NCBI GenBank assembly: GCA_033782935.1
Contig: JAWQEG010000634.1
Span: 539,501-603,500 of the forward strand
Source of the DNA: Petrolisthes cinctipes
Lineage: Eukaryota; Arthropoda; Malacostraca; Decapoda; Porcellanidae
Length of the DNA stretch: 64,000 bases
Direction of reading: 5' to 3'
Shown: piece after piece, positions 1 to 10,690 of the stretch
Layout of the letters: every line of letters begins with the position of its first letter
Position numbering within the stretch: position 1 is the first letter of the stretch
Position numbers and translations under genes: made by a program
Notes under the pieces: generated by a model
The model's database searches: none
What the model was told of the DNA's origin: nothing
The model's input: the letters and a program-made list of their open reading frames with translations, nothing else

Positions 1-10
1 AATTAATTAC

Positions 11-2028
11 CGTTGGGAGGGAGGCGAAGATCGTGTCTGTCGCCGGTTGGTCAAAGAGGGCGGGGGACAAGGGGACAGCTCGTACCACTCCCCTCTGTGC
101 CATTTCTGGCGCAGATTTAGCTGCCGCTTGGCGGGCTGCCAGTCTCGCCTCGGCGAACGCCTTCGCCTCCTCCCGCATGAAGTGGGTAGCCATTGCCGCC
201 ACGCCCTCCATCACGGTGGCCATGGAAGAGAGGGTGTCACTGTAAGGGGTAAACAAAGAAAGAACCGAGCGAACCCGGGGATAAGTACCCGGGAGTAACA
301 GGGAGACCCTTCACCCAGCATCCCTACAAACATGATACACGAGAAAGGTACTCACGCTAGCTGTACACCCGACATCTCGTGGTAGGAGTTTGTTAGGGCG
401 TTGAGGCAGTCCCTAATCAAAGAGGCGGCTGCTCCCGTGGAGATGGTGTGGGCCAGCTCCAGACGGGTAGCAGACTCCGCCTGCCTCAATTTACCATCGG
501 GCTCCTTCAGCTGATAGGGGACCGGGGGCTCCTTCTCCGTCTTCCACAGGCACTCCCTCAAGCCCGGGGGAGCCCGGGAATGAGGGAGGATGACGGGGAA
601 AGACGGAGGAGGGGGCTTCCTGGGCGCGTTGTTCCTCTGGTGGTCCAGGGACTTAAGGAGAAGGGCTGGAATATCCAGGTCCCCTTCACCCTTATCCCCC
701 GGGAAGTACGCGTCCGGGGAAAGGAGGAGAGCCGTGTTACCGTGTGAGCGGTCAATCCTCCAAGCCCCGGACAAGTGTAGCTGGCTGTACTCCACCAGGA
801 AACCCATCGCGTCCAGGGTAGCCGCAGAGGACACCCTAGCTGAAGTGGGTAAGGGCGCTGAGATAGGACGGACCTTGTAGAAGGGAATAGCCTCGCCCTT
901 CTCATCCGCCCCCCACTTCACCACGACGTCATCCCTCCGTATCCACACGTCTGGTTGAGCTGTGTCCGGAGACCAGGCCACCAGTCTGCCCTCCTCTGAA
1001 GAGTGGGTCCAAGCAGGAGGAAGGAGAGACCAAGAGTAGGGAAGGTATCCGTCTCCTGAAGGAGGGGGTGACGGGGACGGGGGTGCGGAGGTAACCAACT
1101 CCTCAGCTACGTCCCCCGACGGAGACTCGAGCCCTGGGGAAACGGGAGGCACGAAAAGGACTCCCACATCCCCGGGAGGACTCGAGCCCTCGACGGGAGC
1201 AGCAGCGGGAGGCGGGGGAACAGGAGCGGGTTCCGTAGCGACAGCCTGAGGTTGCGCGACGGAAGCCCCAGGAAAAGCGTGAGGAATAAGGGTGTGGAAG
1301 ATTTTAACTATCTTCCTCGACGAGGGGCTGTCCCCCCCCCGCTTACCCCTGCGGGAATTGCGGGCGGGCGAAGGAGAGCTCCCCGACGACGAAGAAGAGG
1401 AAGAGGACGACGAAGACGAGGAGGAAGGAGAACGGCGACGAGCACGGGACTTCCTGGAGTGGCGGGACCTTTTAGCCGAACGCTTGCGTCCTCTAGAGAG
1501 GCCTGAGGAGCCAGCTCTAGCAGGAGGCGAAGCTGGGGGTTCCCTGCTGGGCCCTTGTACCGGTGAGGCAGTCGGGGGAACCAGCGCGACAGACTCGCTC
1601 GCTTCCCGGGGGGATAAGCCCCGAGAAGGAGTCGTAGTACCGTCTAGGGAAGCAGGCTCAATCTCTCGGGCCTCAGGAGGTTCTAGCCCCTGAGACTCCG
1701 AGAGACAGGAAGAAGGGTAACGGGTCCTGAATAAACCCAGGTCCGCTCCCAAAATCGGGTCCACCCACGCCAAAGAAGAACCGTCTCGTTTGTGGGCCAT
1801 TCTCCTAGCCCTCGTCCACGCCATACGAAGAGAAGCAAGGGCAGGGAGTTTGGAGCGGGCAGAAGGGGAGGTAACCCGACACAACTCAGCCCAGGGGCGG
1901 CACACACCACACGCCAAAGGGTCGTAACCCAAGGGAGTGAAGCAGGGTGCGTGAGGAGAACAGTGCAGGTGTCCGTCAGGCGAGACCCGCACGGTACATC
2001 CTGAGGCAGCACAAAGGGCACGAGTAGG
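11..2028 (-). CDS. Spliced GC-rich gene of unknown function, possibly Gag-like (3' part runs off the window)
   Basis: Two coding exons are visible on the minus strand. The larger spans 2028 to 356. Its upstream edge follows a strong polypyrimidine-CAG acceptor at 2029-2040, so the ATG at 2055 lies in the intron and is not the start. It ends at a GTGAGT donor (350-355). The intron to 240 ends in CCCCTTACAG. The next exon, 239 to 11, stays fully open in the continued frame (Ala-rich) and ends at a GTAATT donor. The encoded protein starts with a Cys/His cluster (CAASGC then HLHC and HAPC), followed by a Pro/Ser-rich region with a 14-Ser run and an RS-like basic stretch, then a folded-looking C-terminal half. 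Such GC-rich, Ser/Pro/Arg-rich proteins with a Cys/His cluster resemble Gag proteins of DIRS-type retroelements in crustaceans, but no reverse transcriptase or recombinase is in view. A host gene remains possible. Confidence 0.45.
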
Positions 2029-2395
2029 CTGGGGGAGAAAAGAATACACAAACATGGGTTAACACGTGCAAACACTGGAACACAAACCCATCCTCCCCGA
2101 AGGAAAGAAGCGCGGGACACGCCCGCTGAACCTGGGGACCAGAACACAATCCCCCACACTCGCGCAGCCGCCCAGGGAAAAAAACCCCGTAAAACCATAA
2201 TCGTCCGCCACATGGAGCGGGTAAAAAAGGAGGCCCCCCCGGACCGATGAACCAGAAGGAGGGGTAGGAGGGGACCCGATAGCCTGAGAAGAAACACTCC
2301 AGGCTGAAATAATGGAAAAAACCCCAAAATAAAATAAAAAACCCCCGCTCGGGAGAGGAAGGGAGAACCAGGGCACAATTCTCCCTCCCCCTTAC

Positions 2396-2437
2396 CGAGA
2401 GGGGACACATAATAATCGGGGGAGGTAAGAGGAAGGT
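2396..2437 (-). other. Possible 42-nt mini-exon upstream of the GC-rich gene
   Basis: On the minus strand a TCTTTGCAG acceptor precedes 2437 and a GTAAGG donor follows 2396. The 42 nt encode 14 open codons, and phase 0 agrees with the phase-0 acceptor at 2028. Short exons are easily found by chance, so this is tentative. Confidence 0.2.
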
Positions 2438-3038
2438 CTGCAAAGACCCCATGTGGTCACCACGTGGAGTGGGGAAGTCCCACGTGGAACCCACTAATCT
2501 CGCTAAAAACCCCAGAAAACCCCGATAAAATACACATGAAGAATGTACTAGTGGCAGGAGGGACAGTGAAATAGGGGACAGACGGAGAAAAACTCCGAAA
2601 ACAGGGGCTGAAAAGCCCCCTTCGCTTAAGGAAAGAACTAAGTCCTAACGAAGAAAAAAAAAAACCCCATAAACACATAAAAACCCTCCTAGAAAACACA
2701 CAATATACATCTGCAAAGCAGGCCAGCCACTAGAACACAAAAGAAAAATTAGCAGGAACACGCGACACAATACCATAGCGTAGCAGCGAGGAGCGTAGAT
2801 GTTGACAGGCGTGTGTTCCGCGACAGAGTGGACGAGCGGTATTCAGCGGAGGAGGGGCTTAATACCTCACCTCACCACCTCCAGGTGGCTCCACTATCAG
2901 TACAGCGCCAGATTTGAATTTTTATTTACTTCTGATGAACGTCACGGAATTGACCCTTCCAACCCAGATTATGCCTACACGGGGCCTGGGCTTGTGAAGG
3001 GGCGTATTCTATAGCAACCAGCTGTACTGGTTTCACTA
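2438..3038. other. GC-rich to AT-rich transition, no gene supported
   Basis: GC-rich sequence continues to about 2800 and falls off towards 3040. Open frames here lack Met-initiated, splice-supported coding structure. Upstream exons or the promoter of the gene at 11-2028 would be expected here, but I cannot place them. Confidence 0.4.
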
Positions 3039-3216
3039 TACCAATAAATAACGGTAGCGCTGGCGCCCCTTCGGCCCCAGCCACTCCCTTTCAGTTTTTC
3101 AACTGTCCCTCTTCATTTTATTTCCTTCCCGCTTGCTGTCACACCTCTCTATCACCTTTCTCTGGCGCTATATGACCTCGCTGTTGCAGCACCTAATATC
3201 AATCAATCAATCAATA
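3039..3216 (-). repeat. SINE-like dispersed repeat, copy 1
   Basis: Contains the GCGCCCCTTCGGCCCCAG motif, CAGTTTTTCAACTGTCCCT, and a TTGCAGCACCTAATATCAAT(CAAT)n tail. The same motifs in the same order (or reverse complement) recur at 4490-4722, 18592-18785 and 57266-57490. Repeats of this form are common in decapod genomes; a tRNA-derived origin is not shown here. Confidence 0.7.
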
Positions 3217-3254
3217 CTGAGTGCTGATAAGAGACGGAAGTTCCCAGAGACTAA

Positions 3255-3450
3255 TTAACATTATAAAGAAGTTCCAGCATCAGTTCACTGTATCATTATT
3301 GTATCTACAGTACTAACACTTATAAAGAAGTTCCAACATCAGTTCACTGAATATATTATTATATCTATATTAATGTCACTCATCAAAAGGTTCTAACATC
3401 AGTTCACTGTATAATTATTAGGCTATATTTATATTACTGTCACTCATCAA
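3255..3450. repeat. ~60-bp tandem repeat, 3 copies
   Basis: AAGAAGTTCCAGCATCAGTT-type units start near 3263, 3321 and 3380, with point differences. Confidence 0.75.
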
Positions 3451-3507
3451 GAGGGTTTGTTGTTCAACTCTTAATTTGAATAATGTTTGAGTGAAAGTCG
3501 GGAAAAA

Positions 3508-3604
3508 TTAAAGTAAAAGAACATTTCGGTCCCGGAAAGAAATTGAAGAAGATTGTAAAGTTTTGAAATGCATTAGTTGTGGAGGTTATGGCCATGTTCA
3601 TCTG
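3508..3604 (+). CDS. Candidate exon ending in a partial CCHC zinc knuckle
   Basis: An open frame runs to a strong GTGAGT donor at 3605. It encodes an Arg/Lys/Glu-rich stretch and CISCGGYGHVHL, i.e. C-x2-C-x4-H of a CCHC zinc knuckle, which would need its last Cys two residues into the next exon. The acceptor side is weak. The exon candidate at 4271 does not supply the missing Cys in any frame, so this may be a relic or part of an unresolved gene. Confidence 0.3.
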
Positions 3605-3684
3605 GTGAGTTCTAAAGAATTATATACTTGTAGTGAGAAAGACAGTAAAGGAAAATAAAATGCAAGACTTATTTATTATAGGTT

Positions 3685-3990
3685 TAACATTATAGACTAT
3701 TTCCTTCAAGGTGTTGAGACTTACCTTGGAAAGATCTTTAATACTCTTATGTTTGTCAAAGATGACAATTATATATATTATATAAACCCTGACTATATTA
3801 CCTTCAAGGTGTTGAGACTTACCTTGGAAAGATCTTTAATAATCTTATGTTTTTTAAAGATGACAATTATATATATTATATAAACCCTGACTATATTACC
3901 TTCAAGATGTTGAGACTTACCTTGGAAAGATCTTAAATACTCTTATGTTTTTTAAAGATGACAATTATATATATTATATAAAACCTGACT
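3685..3990. repeat. ~102-bp tandem repeat, 3 copies
   Basis: Units carry CCTTCAAGGTGTTGAGACTT and AAAGATGACAATTATATATA, with few differences between copies. Confidence 0.8.
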
Positions 3991-4270
3991 CAAGTCTTAC
4001 TAAAGCCCTGTCCACACTGAGTCACATGTTGAGTGATATGATGCAGGTAAATACTAGGTACAAATACCTACAACATACTGAATTATTATTTTATCAACAT
4101 TCATACATGTGAAAGTAACTTGATGGTACCGTAAGAAAAAAAATTATTGACGATAGATATGTGGCAATTTCTTTCCTCCTTCCCACCTCTCTTTTTCTCT
4201 CTCTCTCTCTCTCTTTGGTACAAATACTGTAGTAGTAGTAACTCCATTTAACATTAACATAATATTGCAG

Positions 4271-4331
4271 ATCTCCCAGAAGCAGCTACAAATTGTATAG
4301 CAGACAAAATATCCTCTTCTGAACCGGAAAG
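4271..4331 (+). CDS. Candidate 61-nt internal exon
   Basis: Preceded by AACATAATATTGCAG and followed by a perfect GTAAGT donor. Only the third frame is open (LPEAATNCIADKISSSEPE). It would join in phase 1 on both sides, which does not match the phase-0 end of the candidate exon at 3604. Supported by splice sites alone. Confidence 0.3.
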
Positions 4332-4489
4332 TAAGTGTTTATTATGTTATAAATATTATGAACTGCTGATATTTCTGCAAGGTACTTTTCCATGTAATAA
4401 GTTAACTTTATCATAAAAAGAACATAATATAAATCAGTGAAACCACTTGAAAATCAGCCACATAAACTGTGGGTACTACAGCTTAGAGA

Positions 4490-4722
4490 CAGACAGAAGA
4501 GGCCAGGGTGTGGGAGAGGATGCCAAATTCCTCATTTCTGGATAGAACCAGCCCTCACCAGTGGGAGAAGGTGATAAGAGATGTAGGACAGCAAGTCCGA
4601 AGGAAAGAGAAGGAACGGAGGGATAGTTGAAGAACTGAAAAGAATTGGCTTGGGCCGAAGGGACACCAAAACCTTTAAAGAACTGCCCACATCACCGTAG
4701 GCAATACTTCCCTTATGTGGAC
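4490..4722 (+). repeat. SINE-like dispersed repeat, copy 2
   Basis: Contains ATTCCTCATTTCTGGATAGA, GTTGAAGAACTGAAAAGAAT and TGGGCCGAAGGGACACCAAA, ending AACTGCCCACATCACCGTAG. It is the reverse complement of the copy at 57266-57490. Confidence 0.75.
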
Positions 4723-5097
4723 CAGACAGTAGTGTTATATAGTGTTAAGAGTGAGGTGCAGGCCTTGGGGTAGCAAGTGTTGGACAGTGGGACAGGCCAG
4801 ACAATAGTGTTCTATAGTGTTAGAGTGAGACACTCGGCATAAGTGACACTCAGTGAAGGGAGCTCCCTTTCATTCCTGCTACAAGCCAAGGTGGACGGTA
4901 GCCCAACCTCAAACGAGCAGAGACTACATTGTGCTTACAAACCATGAGGCCACGGTGATGGTAGGAATACTTGTGACGACAGACAGACTCATAGTGGAAG
5001 ATGGAGACGCTAAAGGTCCTCTCTGCATCCCTACACCGCTGTACAGGGAGGAGCAGCAGAACCAACTCTAAGAGAGGTAACAGTTCAGGGGGAGAGC
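4723..5097. other. No gene supported
   Basis: Open frames on both strands at 4850-5071 overlap each other, are short, and show no family resemblance. Two short GACAGTAGTGTTATATAGTG-like duplications are present at 4728 and 4798. Confidence 0.5.
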
Positions 5098-5246
5098 CAC
5101 CCTAACCTAATCAAACTTAACCTAGACTAATCTAACCAAACCTATACTAAATAAGCCTATAACCTAACCAAACTTATCCTAACCTAGACTAATCTACCCA
5201 AGCGTAACCCAGACTAACCTAACCTAACACAGAAGAACTTAACCTA
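5098..5246. repeat. Degenerate CCTAA (arthropod telomere-type) array
   Basis: Many CCTAA/AACCTA motifs with interruptions. TTAGG is the arthropod telomere repeat, so this looks like an old interstitial telomere-like tract. Confidence 0.6.
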
Positions 5247-5700
5247 ACCGGACCCAACGTCAGGCACAATCACTATGCCAGGAAATTTCCTTTAATTAAA
5301 AATGTATGGAGGCCTTGCGGAGCCTCACGATACTCAGTATTCCACACAGACGCTATAACCCACTACACTACTATCTAGTTACATTCAATATGGTAAACGT
5401 TATATCTATAATAAATAAATACTGGTATTCACTAATGATAGATTTGCTAACTGGATAGGCCTAATCTGGCTGAACCAATCAGAGACGTCATAGGCAAACC
5501 TCTCTCTCTCTCTCCAAGAAGGGTGACCTTGAAAGTGGGTAGAAGCAGTGATCATCGTGGTGTCCTTCCTCTCCCTCCCGGCTTCAGTCCTATAACAGTT
5601 ACAGTACTGGTAGTGAGTTTTGGTCCTATTACAATACACACACACAATGATACTAATATCGATCAGACCTATAGTAAGATAGGAGTGTAGTGAGTATTCA
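5247..5700. other. Unannotated spacer
   Basis: Mixed-composition sequence with a short CT microsatellite near 5500. No gene or repeat unit recognised. Confidence 0.5.
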
Positions 5701-6210
5701 CATAGTTTTATAATGTGTTGATATTGGAGTCAACGGGAAAGGTCTGGTGACATGGTTGGAAAGTTATGTAGGTGTAGACTGTAGTGTTGACAAGTTTGAT
5801 ATTATTATGGACCCAAACTTGTGGTGAGGTGAGGTGTGTTACTCGTGTTATGGATTTCCAACAGTATATTATTAGGCCTCTAATGTGTTGTTATTGTTGT
5901 CAAGGGGAGTGGTCTGGTGAGTGGGTGGAAAGGTTATGTAGGTGTAAAATTAACAAATTTCATATTATTGTAATGTGTTGATATTTTATCAGAGGGAGTG
6001 GTCTGGGTGGAAAGGTTTTGTAGGTGTAGAATTAACAAATTTCATATTATCATGTGTTGATATTGTTGTCAGAGGGAGTGGTCTAGTCACTGGGTGGAAA
6101 GGTTATGTAGGTGTAGAATTAACAAATTTCATATTATTATAATGTGTTGATATTGTTATCAGATGGAGTGGTCAAGTCACTGGGTGGAAAGGCTATATAG
6201 GTTAGAGCCT
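5700..6210. repeat. Degenerate tandem repeat, about 5 units
   Basis: Units share AATGTGTTGATATTGTTGTC, GGGTGGAAAGGTTATGTAGG and AACAAATTTCATATTATTAT. Unit length varies from roughly 85 to 115 bp. Confidence 0.75.
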
Positions 6211-6477
6211 AAATGTGTTTTAAGTCGCTGGTCAACAGGAACAAGTGTTGCCATGAGCAGAAATATATTGTTTTCTTCCAATTTTTATTCTAAAATATTT
6301 CCTTTCATTAAAGTTCTTTTAACTTAATAATTAATTTGAAGCATTATTATTTGATTCCCTTCTTGAGCAATAAAGCGAACACTTGTAATATATTTGGTAC
6401 AATTGCCTCACAAGTTCATTAATTAAGACCAGACAGGGTGCAAGGTAAGGCCATAGATTTGGTAATAATGTAAACTA

Positions 6478-6880
6478 TAAAATGTTATATGTTATGTTCA
6501 ATATATGTTATATAGTTAACACCCATATAACTGTATCAACATTATGTTACATATCTTTTATGTCTATAAAATGTTATATGTTATGTTCAATAATTATATG
6601 TTATATAATAAACACACATATAACTGTGTCAACATTATGTTACATATCTTTTGTGACTATAAAATGTTATATGTTGTGTTCAATATATGTTATAATTAAT
6701 ACACATATAACTGTCAACATTATGTTACATATCTTTTATGTGACTCTAAAATGTTATATAATTAACACCCATATAACTGTTTCAACATTATGTTACATAT
6801 CTTTTATGTGACTATAAAATGTCATATATTATACAATCAACACACTTATAACTGTGTCAACATTATATTACATATTGGAA
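6478..6880. repeat. ~70-100 bp AT-rich tandem repeat, about 5 units
   Basis: Units contain TATAAAATGTTATATGTTAT, ACACCCATATAACTGT and CAACATTATGTTACATATCT. The open frame through it is a by-product of the repeat. Confidence 0.8.
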
Positions 6881-7190
6881 ATAATACACACTACTGGATT
6901 AACGAACTTGGTCATGCAACTGTACATATTATTATTATATAGGATTAAAAATACATCAGGGTTGAGAAAAGTAAGCTTATTTTATATTCTTAAATAAAAT
7001 ACTCTATATTGATTACCAAAACAATTAAATATAATAAGTCCTCTTCGTTAAGAATACAATATTAAAAAGCTCGACATTAAAATTAATTTATAAACAAATA
7101 GTAATAAATATTTTGGTACGTAAATACAATAAATATGCAAACCAAATAAATACAATATTTTAAAATAATTACATTGTAAGAAACTAAAAG
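6881..7190. other. AT-rich spacer
   Basis: No gene or repeat structure seen. Confidence 0.5.
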
Positions 7191-7192
7191 TA

Positions 7193-7620
7193 ATAATAAT
7201 GTGTCATCAATGTAATAAATATACCAGCACTACATTACAGATTTAGAGATAAATACTGTACTGTTACTATAGTAATAATGTGTTGTCAAAGTAATAAATA
7301 TACCAGTATTACATTACAGATTTATATATTACTGTACTGTTACTATAGTAATAAATATACCAGTATTACATTACAGATTTATAAATACTGTACTGTTACT
7401 ATAGTAATAATAATGTGTTGTCAATGTAATAAATATACCAGTATTACATTACAGATTTATAAATACTGTACTGTTACTATAGTAATAAATATACCAGTAT
7501 TACATTACAGATTTATAAATACTGTACTGTTACTATAGTAATAATGTGTTGTCAATGTAATAAATATACCAGTATTACATTACAGATATAGTAATACTAT
7601 ACTGTTACTATAGTAAATGT
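7193..7620. repeat. Higher-order AT-rich tandem repeat
   Basis: AATAAATATACCAGTATTAC and TAAATACTGTACTGTTACTA recur about six times, some with and some without an AATAATGTGTTGTCAATGTA insert, giving two interleaved unit lengths. Confidence 0.8.
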
Positions 7621-7842
7621 TTAGACAATGTTAACAGTGGCTTGTTGTACAGAAATAGGAATTGGAAATATTAAACTTTAATAAAAAACACCTGTATAAT
7701 TTATGTGTTGTATAGATATAGTGACACCTCAGGCTATATAATATTAAGAAAGAATTAACAACAATATTATTAAACTTTGGTAAAAGTGGTTATATGGTTG
7801 AATTGGTGGTCAGTATGTGATTGAGAATCATGTAATTACATT

Positions 7843-8090
7843 ATTTAGTTGTTATTGTTATTTTACACATGGTTGACAAATCGTTTATTGTATTGTTGTC
7901 TTTTATTTAGTTGTTGTTGTTGTTATTTGACACATGGTTGACAAATCGTTTATTGTATTGTTGTCTTTTATTTAGTTGTTATTGTTATTTTACACATGGT
8001 TGACAAATCGTTTATTGTATTGTTGTCTTATATTTAGTTGTTGTTGTTGTTATTATTTGACACATGGTTGACAAATGGTTTATTGTATTG
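7843..8090. repeat. 62-bp tandem repeat carrying the 3' codons of the adjacent FUBI-eS30 copy
   Basis: Four units share CACATGGTTGACAAATCGTT and TATTGTATTGTTGTCTTTTA. Read on the minus strand each unit encodes QYNKRFVNHV, the eS30 C-terminal motif. The last unit overlaps the end of the FUBI-eS30 frame, so the array appears to have grown from the 3' end of that gene. Confidence 0.8.
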
Positions 8091-8442
8091 TTCTTTTTTT
8101 TGCTCGGCCTGTCTTTGATTTCTTCTTCTCTTTCTTATCAACTTTGGGGGTTTGACTTTTAACTTTAGCAGCACGGGAGAGTGAACCGTGTACTTTACCT
8201 CCTCTTAGTGTTATATTTACGTCTATAATTACGGAGGTTATTGTTGACAGTACACGAGTATCATCATTAAGTATAATTCCCGATGCATACAATCTAATGT
8301 CATTAAAAGGTAAATTATCAGCTTGACTGAGAAAAGTTCTTATATGAGCCACTGTCTGTCCTTCATAAATATGAATGAAGTGTTTCCCTCTTGATGAACG
8401 AAGTAGTAACTGCTTCAGGATTGTATTGTTGAAAGGTGCCAT
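8080..8442 (-). CDS. FAU-like: FUBI-eS30 (FAU) paralogue, diverged copy A
   Basis: Encodes 120 residues. A ubiquitin-like domain (about residues 11-82) ends in LRGG, the site cleaved in FUBI-eS30 precursors. It is followed by eS30 starting KVHGSLSRA, then a Lys-rich stretch and TGRAKKR. In the normal gene FUBI is released and eS30 joins the 40S subunit. The start is ATG 8442 because a TTTTTTTCCACAG acceptor sits directly before it on this strand, as in the three array copies. The tail stops at residue 38 of eS30. Compared with the array copies, 2 nt are missing near 8090; without that loss the frame would continue through QYNKPFVN, so the early stop looks secondary. Identity to the array copies is only moderate. 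Whether it is expressed is unknown. Confidence 0.85.
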   Translation of the reverse strand: MAPFNNTILKQLLLRSSRGKHFIHIYEGQTVAHIRTFLSQADNLPFNDIRLYASGIILNDDTRVLSTITSVIIDVNITLRGGKVHGSLSRAAKVKSQTPKVDKKEKKKSKTGRAKKRTIQ

Positions 8443-8720
8443 TCTGTGGAAAAAAAACAACAACCATTAATTAATATACAAGTAGATAAAATGACTAACT
8501 GTATGATATGTATTAATACCATAGTAGTAAAGAGCTATAGACCAATATATCTGTTGAATAAAATAACCATTATTTAATATACAAGTATATATATAATATC
8601 AACCAGCTGTGGGATACATATTAATACCATAGTAGTGAAGAGCTATAGGTGAATATATCTGTTGAATAAAATAACCATTACTTAATATAAAATACAATAT
8701 ATATCTGTTGAAGAAAACAA
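8443..8720 (-). other. Probable 5' intron of copy A, internally repeated
   Basis: Three degenerate units with AATATATCTGTTGAATAAAA and TATTAATACCATAGTAGTAA. The position and repeat content parallel the repeat-filled introns of the array copies. I cannot place the donor or noncoding exon with confidence. Confidence 0.45.
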
Positions 8721-9026
8721 TATTAATAAATAAAAATAATAATAGCTGTGAGTTTTGTATTATTATAAGACATTCGGTATCACTTCAGCTGTTATTTATA
8801 CCATTTTATTTATTTATACCATGGTAACTCTGTCCACCACCTCCTCCCTCCCTCGTCATCAAGGTATAAATTAGTGATGTCGGTAAGTTAATAAGATGCA
8901 ACATATACAAACAAATCTTTACATTTCTCTACCATAATGCTTTTTACCTACAATCTGAAAGGACCATCGTATTCAAGAAAGTTTTATGTACTAGAGCACA
9001 TGTTTTACTCTAAAATTACTTTCATA

Positions 9027-9254
9027 GGGTCGATTCCACTGTGCTATTCGTTTGTTAGCTTCCAAACCAACCACACTTGTAAGGCTTCATTATTTTCCAC
9101 ATTCACAAAATCTATCCAACAGTTAGATAATGATGATCACTGTATAGTTTATTCACCAAATTCATTAAATAATTCACCCATAAGTCATTAACATAGGTAA
9201 GATTCTTTAGTATGAGTGCTTACAAACCATTACCAACCACTATGGAATCGACCC
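9027..9254. mobile_element. MITE with GGGTCGATTCCAC termini, copy 1
   Basis: Starts GGGTCGATTCCACTGTG and ends in the inverted TATGGAATCGACCC. It is the inverted homologue of 51125-51357. A flanking ATA on both sides suggests a 3-bp target duplication, as in PIF/Harbinger elements. Confidence 0.75.
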
Positions 9255-9494
9255 ATAATTGCTGCAAATATTAATAAGTAAAACATTGTATAAACCATAA
9301 GTTTATATACTCGTTGTAATTACTTTATTTAATATCCTCCAAAGTTTTAATAATTATGTTTTAGTTGTACAACTACTGCTTAATTAAATCAATGATGTAA
9401 ACCAAATTTGCCTAACTAATGTAATAGGTGGTGTAAGTGAAGCCAAATATAAATATTTGGTTGTTGAGAATATAAACAAATATTACGTAGGTGT

Positions 9495-10195
9495 TGCATA
9501 CAGTAACCTAACCCAGTAGTGATGTAGTAACTATATTACTTTATATGTAACTATATTACTTAAATTACATACTCTACAGTAACCCAGTAGTGATGTAGTA
9601 ACTATATTACTTTATATGTAACTATATTACTTAAATTACATACTCTACAGTAACCCAGTAGTGATGTAGTAACTATATTACTTTATATGTAACTATATTA
9701 CTTAAATTACATACTCTACAGTAACCCAGGAGTGATGTAGGAAATATATTACTTTATATGTAACTATATTACTTAAATTACATACTCTACAGTAACCCAG
9801 TAGTGATGTAGTAACTATATTACTTTATATGTAACTATATTACTTAAATTACATACTCTACAGTAACCCAGGAGTGATGTAGGAAATATATTACTTTATA
9901 TGTAACTATATTACTTAAATTACATACTCTACAGTAACCCAGTAGTGATGTAGGAAATATATTACTTTATATGTAACTATATTACTTAAATTACATACTC
10001 TACAGTAACCCAGTAGTGATGTAAGAAATATATTATTTAAATTACATACTCTACAGTAACCCAGTAGTGATGTAGTAACTATATTACTTAAATTACATAC
10101 TCTACAGTAACCCAGTAGTGATGTAAGAAATATATTACTTAAATTACATACTCTACAGTAACCCAGTAGTGATATAGGAAATATATTACTTTATA
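9495..10195. repeat. 71-bp tandem repeat, about 10 units
   Basis: The unit contains CAGTAACCCAGTAGTGATGT, AACTATATTACTTTATATGT and TTAAATTACATACTCTA. The last units are shortened. Subtypes with GTAGGAAATATA or GTAGTAACTATA alternate. Confidence 0.9.
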
Positions 10196-10690
10196 ATATT
10201 CTGGAACTATCAATCAACTCTGTATAGTAAATAATACACTCTTCACCTTATATAGAAGTTAATAGTTACAAAATGTCAGCCACTACATCAACGTTTATGT
10301 AGTAAATAATAATATACTATTCCCCAAGGCCAAGAGATAAATAATATTATAATAGGTTCCAATATGGCCGCCACTACACCAATACCGCCACTGGTGGACT
10401 ATCAATCAACTCTGTATAATAAATAATACACTTTTCACCTTATATAATATAGAAGTTAATTGTTACAAAATGGCCGCCACAAGTGTAATAAATATACACT
10501 TTTTCTCCTCATATAGATGTTTTTATTATTATTTCACAATTTCTGCTATGTTTGTCACCCAATGTATATTTTATGATTGTTACTTGATGGGTGAAATAAT
10601 ATTATCAATTCAATCCATATAATAGATGTTAATTGTTCCAATATGGCCGCCAATATACCAACGTCACCCTGGTGGAATATTAATGAACTT
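10196..10690. repeat. Degenerate repeats with ATGGCCGCC boxes
   Basis: CAATATGGCCGCCACTACAC, AAATGGCCGCC and CAATATGGCCGCCAATATAC lie within longer, poorly conserved units that also share ATCAATCAACTCTGTATA. Confidence 0.55.

Noticed and set aside
1252..1693. Plus-strand Glu/Arg-rich frames
   Set aside because: Shadows of the Ser- and Arg-rich minus-strand coding exon.
352..2055. ATG at 2055 as the start of the GC-rich gene and the TGA at 352 as its end
   Set aside because: The ATG lies in a polypyrimidine tract just before a splice acceptor, and the TGA lies inside a GTGAGT donor beyond which the frame continues in the next exon.
4850..5071. Pair of overlapping 70-residue frames on opposite strands
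   Set aside because: Mirror frames without domain, splice or promoter support.
9495..10195. Regularly spaced repeats as a CRISPR-like array
   Set aside because: Units abut without unique spacers, and the genome is eukaryotic.
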